A stretch of DNA of 64,000 bases from assembly GCF_003990975.1 (NCBI RefSeq), contig NZ_RZJR01000002.1:34741-98740 (forward strand), written 5' to 3'. This document shows, in pieces, positions 35,024 to 43,099 of this stretch. The notes below the pieces were generated by a model that saw nothing but the letters and a program-made list of their open reading frames with translations, ran no database searches and was not told where the DNA came from. Every line of letters begins with the position of its first letter. Position 1 is the stretch's first letter. The translations under genes and the position numbers were made by a program. The stretch is from Cohnella sp. AR92. Lineage in GTDB: Bacteria; Bacillota; Bacilli; Paenibacillales; Paenibacillaceae.

Positions 35024-36778
35024 TCAGATCCCCGGAACGATGTTGCCGTGAGCGATGGCTTCTTCCGCGTGGAACCTCTCCAGCCGATCCCGAATCTCCT
35101 TCGCGGTCCGATACCGGAAGATCTCTTCCATCAGGAATCGGCTCTCCTGCGCATTCGTCCGCAGCATCGTCTCCTTGACCGGCAGGATCGATTGCGCCGA
35201 TATGCTGAGCTCGTGAATGCCAAGCCCGAGCCAGATCGGCATCGAGCGGACGTCCCCCGCCATCTCGCCGCAGATATTGACTTGAACGCCGTGCCGCTTC
35301 GCCGCGGCGACAACGGTCTTAAGCATTCTCAACACTGCCGGATGGAACGGATCGTACATGTGGCCGATATGCTCGTTCATGCGGTCGACTGCCAGCGTGA
35401 ACTGGATCAGGTCGTTCGTGCCGATGCTGAAGAAGGACACTTCTTCGGCGAGCAGCTCGGCAATCGCCACCGCCGCGGGCACTTCGATCATGATTCCGGT
35501 ACGGATGTTCTCCGCGCAAGCGACACCCTCCGCTCGCAGCTCTTTCTTCGCTTCCTGCAGAATGGCATTGGCCTCCCTCACTTCTTCGACGGAAGTAATG
35601 AGCGGATACATGACCTGCACGTTGCCGAAGGCCGAGGCCCGCAGAATGGCCCGAAGCTGTACCTTGAACAGGTCTTTGCGGTCCAAGCTGAAGCGAATCG
35701 CGCGATAGCCGAGAAACGGATTGTCTTCCTCGGGCATCTCGAAGTAATCAAGCTGTTTATCGCCGCCGATATCGAGCGTTCGGATGATCAGCGGTTTGCC
35801 TTGAAGCTTCTCCGCCGCTTGCCGGTAGACCTCGAACTGCTCCTCTTCGGTCGGGAAGCGGCTTCTGTCCATGTACAGGAATTCCGTGCGGAATAGTCCT
35901 ACTCCTTGCGCGCCGTTACGGATGGCGGCATCGAGCTCCTTGATCGAGCTGATGTTGGCCGCGAGCTCGATCGACATCCCGTCCGGAGTCACCGACGGCA
36001 CCAAGGCCAGCTGCTGCAGCCTCTCCCGCGTCTCAGTCTCCCTCTTGCGCAGCTCCGAGTAGCGGATAACGGTCTCCGCGTTCGGATTGATGTGAACGTA
36101 GCCCGCCCGTCCGTCCACGATGAGCAGGTCGCCCGTCTCGATCGGAGCCGGAAGCTTGCCTTCCACTCCCATGACCAGCGGAATGCCGAATGCCCGGGAC
36201 ATGATCGCGGAATGCGAGGACGGGCTTCCGGCCATCGTCACGATGCCGAGCACCATCTCCGGCTTCAGGTGGATCAGCTGGGAAGGCGTCAATTCCTTTG
36301 CCACCAGGATGAACGGCTGCGTGTCCGTCGGCAGCGAGATCTCCGGAACGCCAAGCAGATGCTTCAGCAGGCGATTGCCGACATCCTTGATATCGAGCGC
36401 CCGCTCTTTCATATATTCGTCATCCAACAGGTCGAACATCGTGACGAAGTGATCGATCGCTTCCTTGACCGCCACCTCCGCCGCTTTGTACTGCCTCTGG
36501 ATGATCCCTTTGATCTCGTTCATGAACACGGGGTCGTCGAGAATGGCCAGATGCGCTTCGAAGATTCCCGATTCCCCCGCTCCCACCGTCTCATCCATCT
36601 CAAGTTTCAACTTGTGAATTTCGTACTTCGAGCGTTTGACCCCTTCGTACAGCCTTTCGAACTCCAGTGCCAGATCGCCGACGCCAATCATCTGTTCGGG
36701 CAGCTCCCACTCCCAGTTCGGAAGAACGAACGCTTTCCCGATTGCTATGCCGTCTGAAGCGGGCAATCCTTGAATCAT
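35024..36778 (-). CDS. ptsI: PTS enzyme I (phosphoenolpyruvate-protein phosphotransferase)
   Basis: A 584-aa cytosolic enzyme that moves phosphate from PEP to His15 of HPr. N-terminal HPr-binding/phosphohistidine part with GSPSSHSAIMSRAFG (His about 187), then the PEP-binding barrel with GLFRTEFLYMDR (about 291-302), IRTLDIGGDK and FSIGTNDLIQFTLAVDR (about 450-466), and a late NICGEMAGD containing the catalytic Cys. Its ATG overlaps the EIICBA stop by four bases (ATGA), with GGGGAG inside that gene. The phosphate acceptor gene ptsH is not adjacent. Confidence 0.95.
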   Translation of the reverse strand: MIQGLPASDGIAIGKAFVLPNWEWELPEQMIGVGDLALEFERLYEGVKRSKYEIHKLKLEMDETVGAGESGIFEAHLAILDDPVFMNEIKGIIQRQYKAAEVAVKEAIDHFVTMFDLLDDEYMKERALDIKDVGNRLLKHLLGVPEISLPTDTQPFILVAKELTPSQLIHLKPEMVLGIVTMAGSPSSHSAIMSRAFGIPLVMGVEGKLPAPIETGDLLIVDGRAGYVHINPNAETVIRYSELRKRETETRERLQQLALVPSVTPDGMSIELAANISSIKELDAAIRNGAQGVGLFRTEFLYMDRSRFPTEEEQFEVYRQAAEKLQGKPLIIRTLDIGGDKQLDYFEMPEEDNPFLGYRAIRFSLDRKDLFKVQLRAILRASAFGNVQVMYPLITSVEEVREANAILQEAKKELRAEGVACAENIRTGIMIEVPAAVAIAELLAEEVSFFSIGTNDLIQFTLAVDRMNEHIGHMYDPFHPAVLRMLKTVVAAAKRHGVQVNICGEMAGDVRSMPIWLGLGIHELSISAQSILPVKETMLRTNAQESRFLMEEIFRYRTAKEIRDRLERFHAEEAIAHGNIVPGI

Positions 36779-38658
36779 TGTTCTCCCCCCTTGTCCTCTC
36801 TCTCTTTAACGACAACCGACATGACCGCGGCCTGCCCCTTCTTCACGGCGGTAAAAGGAGCAAAACGCCAAGACTTCACGATATCCGAATTGGTGATCAC
36901 CATCGGGGTCGCGAGCGAACGCGCCTTGCTCTTGAGCGTCTGCAGGTGGAACCGGATAAGCGGCTGTCCCGGGCTGACCTCGTCGCCTTCTTGGACAAGC
37001 GCGGTGAACGTGTCCTTGAGCTGGGAGGTATCGATCCCGATATGGAGCAGAACCTCCAGCCCTTCCTTGGTCAGGATTCCGATCGCATGCTTGGTCGGAT
37101 ACAGGTGAATGATCTTCCCGCCCACGGGCGCCACCAATTCGCCTTTATCCGGGATGAAGGCCACCCCTCTGCCGACGAGACGCTGGGAGAAAATAGGGTC
37201 GTCCACTTCCTCCAGAGGCATCATTCGGCCTTGAACCGGAGAATGGAACTGAACCTGGTGAACGTCCAATTGCATGAGCTTGAAGATCTCTTCGCGGATG
37301 AGCTCCGAGAACGTGCCGAAGACGACCTGGACGTTGCCTCCGCCCAAGTGGATAACGCCGGCGGCGCCCAGATTCCGCAGCGAGTTCGCGTCGACTCGTC
37401 GGTCCTCCTCCAAAGTCAGCCGCAGTCTCGTGATGCAGGCTTCCAGCCGAACGATGTTCTCCTTGCCGCCGAGCGCTTGCAGGATAAGCGGAGCACGGTA
37501 CGGAATGTCCCCCGCCCAATCGTCCAGCCTCGTCGAGTCCTCGCGTCCCGGCGTCGATAGCTGGAACTTGCGAATGCACCAGCGGAAAAGGATATAGTAG
37601 AGGACTCCTACCGCAAGGCCCAGCGGGATGATCATCCAGCCTTTCTGCGAAAGCGGGAGGTTGATGACGTATTCGAGCGCTCCCGCCGAGAAGCTGAAGC
37701 CGTCCCGGATGCCAAGCTCGTACGTCAGCCACATGACCCCGCCCGAGATGAGAGAATGAAGAATGAACAAGTAAGGGGCAACGAACAGAAACGCGAATTC
37801 TACCGGCTCCGTAACCCCCGTCAGGAAGGCGGTCAGCGCCGCTATCCTAAACTGCTTGCTGATCTTCGGCTTCAGATCCTCGCGAGCCTCGTGAATGATC
37901 GCGAACGCAATGGCGGGCAGCGCGAACATGATGATCGGGTACAGCCCCGCCATGTATGCCCCCGCCGTCGGATCCCCGGCGAAGAAGCGAGGAAGATCGC
38001 CGAAGTACACGTTCCCTTCCGGCGACTGGTATTCTCCTACTTGGAACCAGAAGATATGGTTAACCAAATGATGAAGGCCGAAGGCCACTAATATTCGATG
38101 GAGGAAGCCGTACAGGAACACGCCGAAGCCGCCGGCGGAGCCGACGACGGTGCCCGATTCGGCGATCAGGTCCGCGATCGAATGGCCGGCGCGGATCATG
38201 GCCCATGCGAATAGGAGCGAGAAGGCCGCCATGAAGATCGGAACGAAACGGGAGCCGCCGAAAAATTGCAGCGACTCCGGGAGCTTCAACGCCTTGAACT
38301 TCTCGCTCGCCCATCCGGACACGACGCCGATCACCGCTCCGGCGAACATGGACGGCTGAACCCCGTCCGGATCATACGTATTCGTAATCGCCGCGAATAT
38401 GACCATTCCCGTCAGCGACGCCATGCCGGCGAACACCGATTGGTTCGACATGCTGAGCGCGATGCCGACCGCGAACACATAGGGAACGTATTGGAAAATC
38501 TGCATGCCGGCCGCCAGAAGCATATCGGAGGCTTCGCCCATGCCGAACGAATCCCATGGAAGCCGGGACAGAAGAATAAAGATGGCAGCTGCGGGCAGTA
38601 CCGTCATCGGCAGCATGAATGCCCGGCCAAGCCTTTGAAGATAGCCCACACCGAACAT
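36775..38658 (-). CDS. PTS glucose/N-acetylglucosamine-type EIICBA
   Basis: A 627-aa fused sugar permease of the glucose superfamily. EIIC (about 1-370) has about ten membrane segments with RLGRAFMLPMTVLPAAA at the start and GVTEPVEFAF (about 286-295). EIIB (about 395-470) carries the phospho-Cys in LEACITRLRL (about 407). EIIA (about 480-620) has the phospho-His in LLHIGIDT (about 537). Glucose and GlcNAc permeases cannot be separated by eye, so no symbol is given. AGGAGGGG upstream of ATG. It heads the operon with ptsI. Confidence 0.9.
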   Translation of the reverse strand: MFGVGYLQRLGRAFMLPMTVLPAAAIFILLSRLPWDSFGMGEASDMLLAAGMQIFQYVPYVFAVGIALSMSNQSVFAGMASLTGMVIFAAITNTYDPDGVQPSMFAGAVIGVVSGWASEKFKALKLPESLQFFGGSRFVPIFMAAFSLLFAWAMIRAGHSIADLIAESGTVVGSAGGFGVFLYGFLHRILVAFGLHHLVNHIFWFQVGEYQSPEGNVYFGDLPRFFAGDPTAGAYMAGLYPIIMFALPAIAFAIIHEAREDLKPKISKQFRIAALTAFLTGVTEPVEFAFLFVAPYLFILHSLISGGVMWLTYELGIRDGFSFSAGALEYVINLPLSQKGWMIIPLGLAVGVLYYILFRWCIRKFQLSTPGREDSTRLDDWAGDIPYRAPLILQALGGKENIVRLEACITRLRLTLEEDRRVDANSLRNLGAAGVIHLGGGNVQVVFGTFSELIREEIFKLMQLDVHQVQFHSPVQGRMMPLEEVDDPIFSQRLVGRGVAFIPDKGELVAPVGGKIIHLYPTKHAIGILTKEGLEVLLHIGIDTSQLKDTFTALVQEGDEVSPGQPLIRFHLQTLKSKARSLATPMVITNSDIVKSWRFAPFTAVKKGQAAVMSVVVKEREDKGGEQ

Positions 38659-38736
38659 GAGCCCGAACCCCTCCTTTCTCTTGATGGTACGTCTTAGGGG
38701 CTGTTTTTGTCAAAAGAAAACCGTTAGAGCCCTGCC

Positions 38737-39414
38737 TTACTTAAATGCGCAGAACACCGCGAAGTCGTAAAATTTATAAACGCAATCGGCTTCCGAATAA
38801 CCCGCTTGCTTCAGCCATTTCACTTGATCCCAGGCATTCGCGTTCCGGTCCAGCTTTCTTCTTGCCCGCGATGCCTCGATGGCGGACTCGGCAAGCCCGC
38901 TCGCCGCGATGCTCGCTTCCCATCGGCTGCGATACAGCTCATCGAAGAAAACAGACTCTCCCGCCGCTTGATCCGCGTTTACGAAGCCGCCGCCGTCGTT
39001 CGTGATCCCGTGCAGCTTGGCGAACAAGTTCCGCTTCTCTTCGTCGGACAAATGGTGGATCGACAGCGAGGAGACGATCCAATCGAACTTCTCCTCGAAC
39101 GGATGCTTCGAGTAGTCGCCCATCACGTAGCGGATATTCGCGTCCGTTCCCTTGAACCTCTCGCGAGCCTGTTCCAGCATTTTCTCGCTGAAATCAATCA
39201 GCGTGTAGGTCGCGTCCGGCAAGCGCGGAAGCAGGAAGGAGGTCAAGAGGCCGGTACCCGCTCCGACATCCAAGATGGAAAGCGGCTTGCCGGACGACGG
39301 GACCAAGGACGCCGCCGTCCCGTAGAAATCGTCGAAGCATGGGATCAGCTGCTTTCTCTCGCGATCGTAGTCTTTGGCTGCGGCATCGAATTGCGTTCTC
39401 ACCTTATCGTTCAT
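38737..39414 (-). CDS. class I SAM-dependent methyltransferase
   Basis: A 225-aa soluble enzyme with the Rossmann-like fold: motif I ILDVGAGTGLLTSFLL (about 47-62), acidic motif II end in LIDFSEKML (about 72-80), and post-motif WIVSSLSIHHLSD (about 111-123). Generic Methyltransf_25-like; the substrate is unknown. It lies just upstream (78 bases) of the EIICBA gene on the same strand, without a visible terminator between, but functional linkage is doubtful. Confidence 0.85.
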   Translation of the reverse strand: MNDKVRTQFDAAAKDYDRERKQLIPCFDDFYGTAASLVPSSGKPLSILDVGAGTGLLTSFLLPRLPDATYTLIDFSEKMLEQARERFKGTDANIRYVMGDYSKHPFEEKFDWIVSSLSIHHLSDEEKRNLFAKLHGITNDGGGFVNADQAAGESVFFDELYRSRWEASIAASGLAESAIEASRARRKLDRNANAWDQVKWLKQAGYSEADCVYKFYDFAVFCAFK

Positions 39415-39592
39415 GGCTATTCTTCCCTTCCGTGAGGATTATTTCCCTCAGTGTAACAACCCGGCGGAAGAACGGGAAATATATAAAAACTAACTTCTTA
39501 ATAGATGCAGACTATAGGAGGATTCAAGAAGAAACGCGGACGCCCCCTGTCCTAGCCGGGAAGCTCGCCGCGCTCTTCAAGTTCGATCTGTC

Positions 39593-40018
39593 TTACTTGC
39601 CGTTCGGCAGCAGAATCGAGTCTTCTACTTTGATGCAACGGTCCATGATAACCTTAAGGCCGCCTCGCCCCGCGATCTCGGCCGCTTCTTCGTTCTCGAT
39701 GCCGAGCTGCAGCCACAGCGCCTTGGCGCCGATCTCGACCGCCGCTTCGGCGATGGGAGGCGTATGCTCCGGACGACGGAAAACATTGACGATGTCGACC
39801 TTCTCCGGAATATCCTGAAGCCTGGCGTAACACTTCTGCCCGAGAATGCTGGCTGCTTTCGGATTCACCGGGATGATCCGGTAGCCTTTCTTCTGCATGG
39901 CCTCGGAGACCATGTAAGAAACCTTGGAAGGATCGTCTGACAACCCGACGACCGCTATGATGCCGGCTTGCCGGAGAATCTCCTTGATCTCGTCCCTGGA
40001 TGGATTCGTGAATGCCAT
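39593..40018 (-). CDS. CoA-binding domain protein (YccU type)
   Basis: A 141-aa protein made of one CoA_binding (Rossmann) domain. Typical pattern: IIAVVGLSDDPSKVSYMVSE near the N-terminus, GYRIIPVNP (about 45-53), VDIVNVFRRPE (about 74-84) and ALWLQLGIEN (about 99-108). The YccU/YneT group binds CoA; its role is unknown. ATG 40018 with AGGAGG eight bases upstream. It lies 38 bases downstream of aroA and is probably co-transcribed with it. Confidence 0.87.
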   Translation of the reverse strand: MAFTNPSRDEIKEILRQAGIIAVVGLSDDPSKVSYMVSEAMQKKGYRIIPVNPKAASILGQKCYARLQDIPEKVDIVNVFRRPEHTPPIAEAAVEIGAKALWLQLGIENEEAAEIAGRGGLKVIMDRCIKVEDSILLPNGK

Positions 40019-40056
40019 TCGCTTCATCCTCCTATCGCCTAATTCGGCATGAGAGC

Positions 40057-41349
40057 TTATTTTACCCATTCGACCTGAGCGCCAAGCGACGCCAGATGAT
40101 CGAAGAAGTTCGGGTAGGACTTCGCAACGTGATGAGCTTCCTTGATGCGGATCGGCTGCTTCGAGCGCAATCCTGCGATCGTCAGCGCCATAATGACCCG
40201 GTGATCGTAATGGGCGTCGATCTCGACTCCGCCTTCAAGACCTTCCGGCCGGCCGTGGACGATAATCTCGTCCCGCTTCTCTTCCACGTTCGCTCCGGCT
40301 TTGCGCAGCTCGTTCAAATAATCGGTGATGCGGTCGCATTCCTTGTATCGCAGATTCTCGACGTTATAGAAACGCGAGGTTCCTTCCGCGAACACGGCAG
40401 CCGCGACCATCGCGAGAACGCCGTCCGTGAACTCGTCTCCGTCGAATTCCCCCGCGACGAGCTTGCCGTTCCCTTGCACATGGACGATGCCGTTCTCGTG
40501 CGTCAGGTTCACGTTCATGCTGCGAAGCACGTCGACGACGGCGCGCTCGCCCTGCTTGCTGTCTTCGAGCAAGCGATGTACCGTCACGTCGGAATCGGTA
40601 ACCGCGGCGGCGGCCAGAATAGCGGCCGAACCCGGATAGTCGCCTTGCACCGTGTAAGTCTGGGCCAGGTATTTCTGGCGTCCCGGTACCTTGTAATGCA
40701 TGAGATCGTCGGAGGCCTCGACGACGATGCCCGCTTGGCGCATGACCTCGAGCGTCTGTCCGATGACGACCTTCGACTTCAGATCGTTCAGAACCTCGAT
40801 CTCGCTGTCCTCATCCAGCAGCGGAGCCAGGAACAAGAGAGAGCTCAGGAACTGGGAGCTGACGCTTCCGGACACTTGAATCTTGCCGCCGCGCGGGTTG
40901 CCGCCGCGGATCGTGATCGGGAGGCGTCCGTTGTGGTGCTCGACTTCGACGCCCATGCTCTGCAGCGCGACGATCAGGTCGTCATGCGGCCGCTTGCCGA
41001 GCGACTGCGGATACGTATTGACGAAGGTGACTTCCGGAAGGAACGATGCAATGGACATCAGGAAACGAAGCACGGCGCCTGCATTGCCTACATTGAGTTG
41101 TTTGGCCGGGAAGGGATGTCGTCCGAAGCCCGTGATGACGATCTTCTCATCGTCTTCCTCGATCAGAGCTCCCAGATCGCGAATGCAACGGCGAATCGCA
41201 TCGCTATCTTCGCTGTGAGCCGGATAGCGGATGGTGCTCGTGCCCTCTGCCAGCGCAGCGACGAGCAGGTAACGCGTCGTGTAATTTTTCGAAGACAATG
41301 CTTGAATCTCGCCTTGCAGCTTGCCTGTAGGAGTAACGATCATATCCAT
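40057..41349 (-). CDS. aroA: 3-phosphoshikimate 1-carboxyvinyltransferase (divergent EPSP synthase)
   Basis: A 430-aa two-domain enzyme of the shikimate pathway joining shikimate-3-phosphate and PEP. Most family landmarks are present: SSKNYTTRYLLVAALAEG at the N-terminus, GNAGAVLRFL (about 88-97), SVSSQFLSSLLFLAP, GDYPGSAAI, YKECDRITDYLNELR (about 344-358) and DHRVIMALTIAGL (about 388-400). Yet the usual DKS(I/V)SHR start region reads SSKNYTTR, and NAGT(A)MRP reads NAGAVLRF, so Thr97 and Pro101 (E. coli numbers) are replaced. This is a divergent class. AAGGAG upstream. First gene of a pair with the CoA-binding protein. Confidence 0.85.
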   Translation of the reverse strand: MDMIVTPTGKLQGEIQALSSKNYTTRYLLVAALAEGTSTIRYPAHSEDSDAIRRCIRDLGALIEEDDEKIVITGFGRHPFPAKQLNVGNAGAVLRFLMSIASFLPEVTFVNTYPQSLGKRPHDDLIVALQSMGVEVEHHNGRLPITIRGGNPRGGKIQVSGSVSSQFLSSLLFLAPLLDEDSEIEVLNDLKSKVVIGQTLEVMRQAGIVVEASDDLMHYKVPGRQKYLAQTYTVQGDYPGSAAILAAAAVTDSDVTVHRLLEDSKQGERAVVDVLRSMNVNLTHENGIVHVQGNGKLVAGEFDGDEFTDGVLAMVAAAVFAEGTSRFYNVENLRYKECDRITDYLNELRKAGANVEEKRDEIIVHGRPEGLEGGVEIDAHYDHRVIMALTIAGLRSKQPIRIKEAHHVAKSYPNFFDHLASLGAQVEWVK

Positions 41350-41395
41350 TGCGGTAAACGCTCCTTATCCTTGTATAAGAATATAAAGAATAGCT

Positions 41396-41785
41396 TTATC
41401 CATTAGCCGCCTTGCCTATTATCCATCCGAGAGCGAATGCCAGCCAGCCTCCCAGATAAGTCGCCGCCGCGTACTTCGCCAATGTTCGATAACGGCCTTC
41501 CGCTTTCATCGTCGCTTTCTGCACGTTCAGCGTCGAGTAGGTGGTCAAGCCGCCCATCACGCCGGGACCAAGCAGCGCGTACAGCTCAGGCCGCACCGCC
41601 TTCCATTCCGCGCCGGCCAGAATGCCGATGAAGAACGAACCGGCAAGATTCACCGTCAACGTTGCCGCATGCGGCTTGGCGCGGCGAGCGACCGCCCGCT
41701 TGCTTGCCCCGTATCGAAGAAGCGCGCCTACGCTTCCGCCCAGACCGGCCAGACATAGCGCCGTTAAGGAATTCAAGAGCCCCAC
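41396..41785 (-). CDS. crcB: FluC/CrcB fluoride channel subunit (degenerate Phe box)
   Basis: A 129-aa protein with four membrane helices. Fluc features: GGSVGALLRYG at the first helix, TVNLAGSFFIG (about 44-54) and the central GPGVMGGLTTYSTLNVQ segment (about 73-89). The phenylalanine box, usually TTFSTF, reads TTYSTL, losing both pore Phe residues. It starts at GTG 41785 and overlaps the second crcB by 13 bases. With that partner it would form a dual-topology heterodimer that lets toxic fluoride leave the cell. Confidence 0.9.
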   Translation of the reverse strand: MGLLNSLTALCLAGLGGSVGALLRYGASKRAVARRAKPHAATLTVNLAGSFFIGILAGAEWKAVRPELYALLGPGVMGGLTTYSTLNVQKATMKAEGRYRTLAKYAAATYLGGWLAFALGWIIGKAANG

Positions 41786-42150
41786 CGCCTTCCGGCATGC
41801 AGGCCCGCCGAGGCGAGCAGCGCGCCTCCCAAAGAGCTGACGAGCAGATAAACAACCGCCGCCGCGTAAGCTTCATTCCTCCACAGCTCCCACAGCTGGG
41901 CATTAAAGGCGCTGAACGTCGTGAAGGCTCCCAGAAAACCGGTTCCGAGCGCTTCCCTCCACCATGGGGCAATCCGCTTGATCGCGCACCAGCCGAACAA
42001 CGTTCCCAGCAGAAGGGAACCGACCAGATTGATCCCCATCGTGGCCCAAGGAAAGCTGGAGCCGCCTCCGTCCGGTATACCCAGCGTAATCCCGTAACGC
42101 GAGGCTGCTCCCAGGAAGCCGAAGAAGGCGACGACGAACCATTCTCCCAT
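41773..42150 (-). CDS. crcB: FluC/CrcB fluoride channel subunit
   Basis: A 125-aa four-helix membrane protein. Start at ATG 42150, nine bases after GAGAGG; an upstream TTG at 42159 is less likely. Motifs: GFLGAASRYG (about 9-18), MGINLVGSLLLG (about 38-49) and LGAFTTFSAFNAQ (about 73-85), which keeps both Phe of the pore box. It is the upstream gene of the overlapping pair, as in B. subtilis where two Fluc genes are adjacent. No fluoride riboswitch is seen in the short region before it. Confidence 0.9.
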   Translation of the reverse strand: MGEWFVVAFFGFLGAASRYGITLGIPDGGGSSFPWATMGINLVGSLLLGTLFGWCAIKRIAPWWREALGTGFLGAFTTFSAFNAQLWELWRNEAYAAAVVYLLVSSLGGALLASAGLHAGRRWGS

Positions 42151-42176
42151 CTTGCTCAACCTCTCTATGCAGCCAT

Positions 42177-42206
42177 TTGACAGTCGCGTCGGCGTTTCAT
42201 TATGAT
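42177..42206 (+). promoter_or_regulatory. promoter of the rhodanese gene
   Basis: -35 TTGACA (42177-42182), 18-bp spacer, -10 TATGAT (42201-42206), 35 bases before the ATG at 42241. Confidence 0.55.
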
Positions 42207-42240
42207 TAATCCAGATAGCAGATGAAGGAGTGTTGCCGGA

Positions 42241-42543
42241 ATGAGCTCATACGAAACGACGACAGTAGAACAATTGAAAGCGCGGCTCGAAGCCGGCGAG
42301 AAGCTTCACCTTATCGATGTCAGGGAAGACGATGAAGTCGCTTACGGCATGATCGAAGGCGCCCGTCATATCGCGATGGGAGAGATCCCCGACCGTCTAG
42401 GCGAGATCCCCCGCGACGAAGAAGTCATCTTCATCTGCCGCAGCGGCAACCGCAGCGGAAGAGTATGCGAATACTTGGCTGCTCAAGGCTTCACCAAGCA
42501 GGTCAACATGCTTGGCGGCATGCTGGCTTGGGACAATCAATAA
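42241..42543 (+). CDS. rhodanese-like sulfurtransferase
   Basis: A 100-aa single rhodanese domain. LIDVREDDEVAYGMIEGARHIAMGEIP follows the family order (DVRE at about 26-29), and the active-site loop reads CRSGNRS (Cys about 66), the six-residue loop of sulfur-carrying rhodaneses. No signal peptide, so it acts in the cytosol in persulfide transfer. AAGGAG seven bases before ATG. Single gene; the 258 bases after it contain a TATAAT (42713-42718) but no other clear signal. Confidence 0.92.
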   Translation: MSSYETTTVEQLKARLEAGEKLHLIDVREDDEVAYGMIEGARHIAMGEIPDRLGEIPRDEEVIFICRSGNRSGRVCEYLAAQGFTKQVNMLGGMLAWDNQ

Positions 42544-42801
42544 AGCCAAGCTCGTTCGTCGGCCGGATTGCGAATCCCGCCGGCTTCTCCGAGAGGTGTC
42601 GATCGTCGCGTTAGCGAGCCCGCATGTCCGCTTTAACGCTCCTGGCAGCGCGTCGATACCCTCTTATTTACATCCCCTGACCCCGCATCCCGCTTTCCTC
42701 ATTCGCTCCAATTATAATAGCACAATGACTTCCAGGTATAAATGCGGCTTTCTCTCCGTAAGGTGGTATCAGAACCTCTTTCGAAGCAGGTGATGGACAA
42801 G

Positions 42802-43098
42802 ATGAAGACGCCTATTGCCGGGATACCCGATCCCCTAGCTGGCCCTCTTCCGTTAACGATCAGACGCATGCTCGACCCTTCGCATCCTCTCTGCCGGGAG
42901 GACATCATCTGGACGCTCGATTATATTAAAACAAAAGTGGCCGATGGAGCTCCCGAATGGACGGGGCTCGATCGGCCACGACTGCTTGCGCTATTCACCG
43001 CCTACGCCGGATTGGCCATGCATCTGCTGCACCGGCAAAGCTTAGGCGGCGAAGACGCAGAGCATCTGCGTGCCCTTCTTAGGGACACGCTCCCCTGA
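42802..43098 (+). CDS. hypothetical protein
   Basis: About 98 aa, unrecognised. The start is uncertain: ATG 42802 has AGGTG nine bases upstream; ATG 42793 and an upstream ATG at 42742 are alternatives. The protein is soluble, with a helical C-terminal half (LLALFTAYAGLAMHLLHRQ at about 65-83) and no known motif. It runs head-on into gndA, with only one base between the stop codons, and codon use resembles its neighbours, so it is likely a real gene. Confidence 0.5.
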   Translation: MKTPIAGIPDPLAGPLPLTIRRMLDPSHPLCREDIIWTLDYIKTKVADGAPEWTGLDRPRLLALFTAYAGLAMHLLHRQSLGGEDAEHLRALLRDTLP

Positions 43099-43099
43099 A

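Noticed and set aside
38659..38736. GlcT-type RNA antiterminator upstream of the EIICBA gene
   Set aside because: The 78-bp gap has no terminator hairpin or RAT-like element.
42151..42240. Fluoride (crcB) riboswitch before the FluC pair
   Set aside because: Only about 90 bases separate the pair from the rhodanese gene, and no crcB-motif hairpins or conserved segments are visible.
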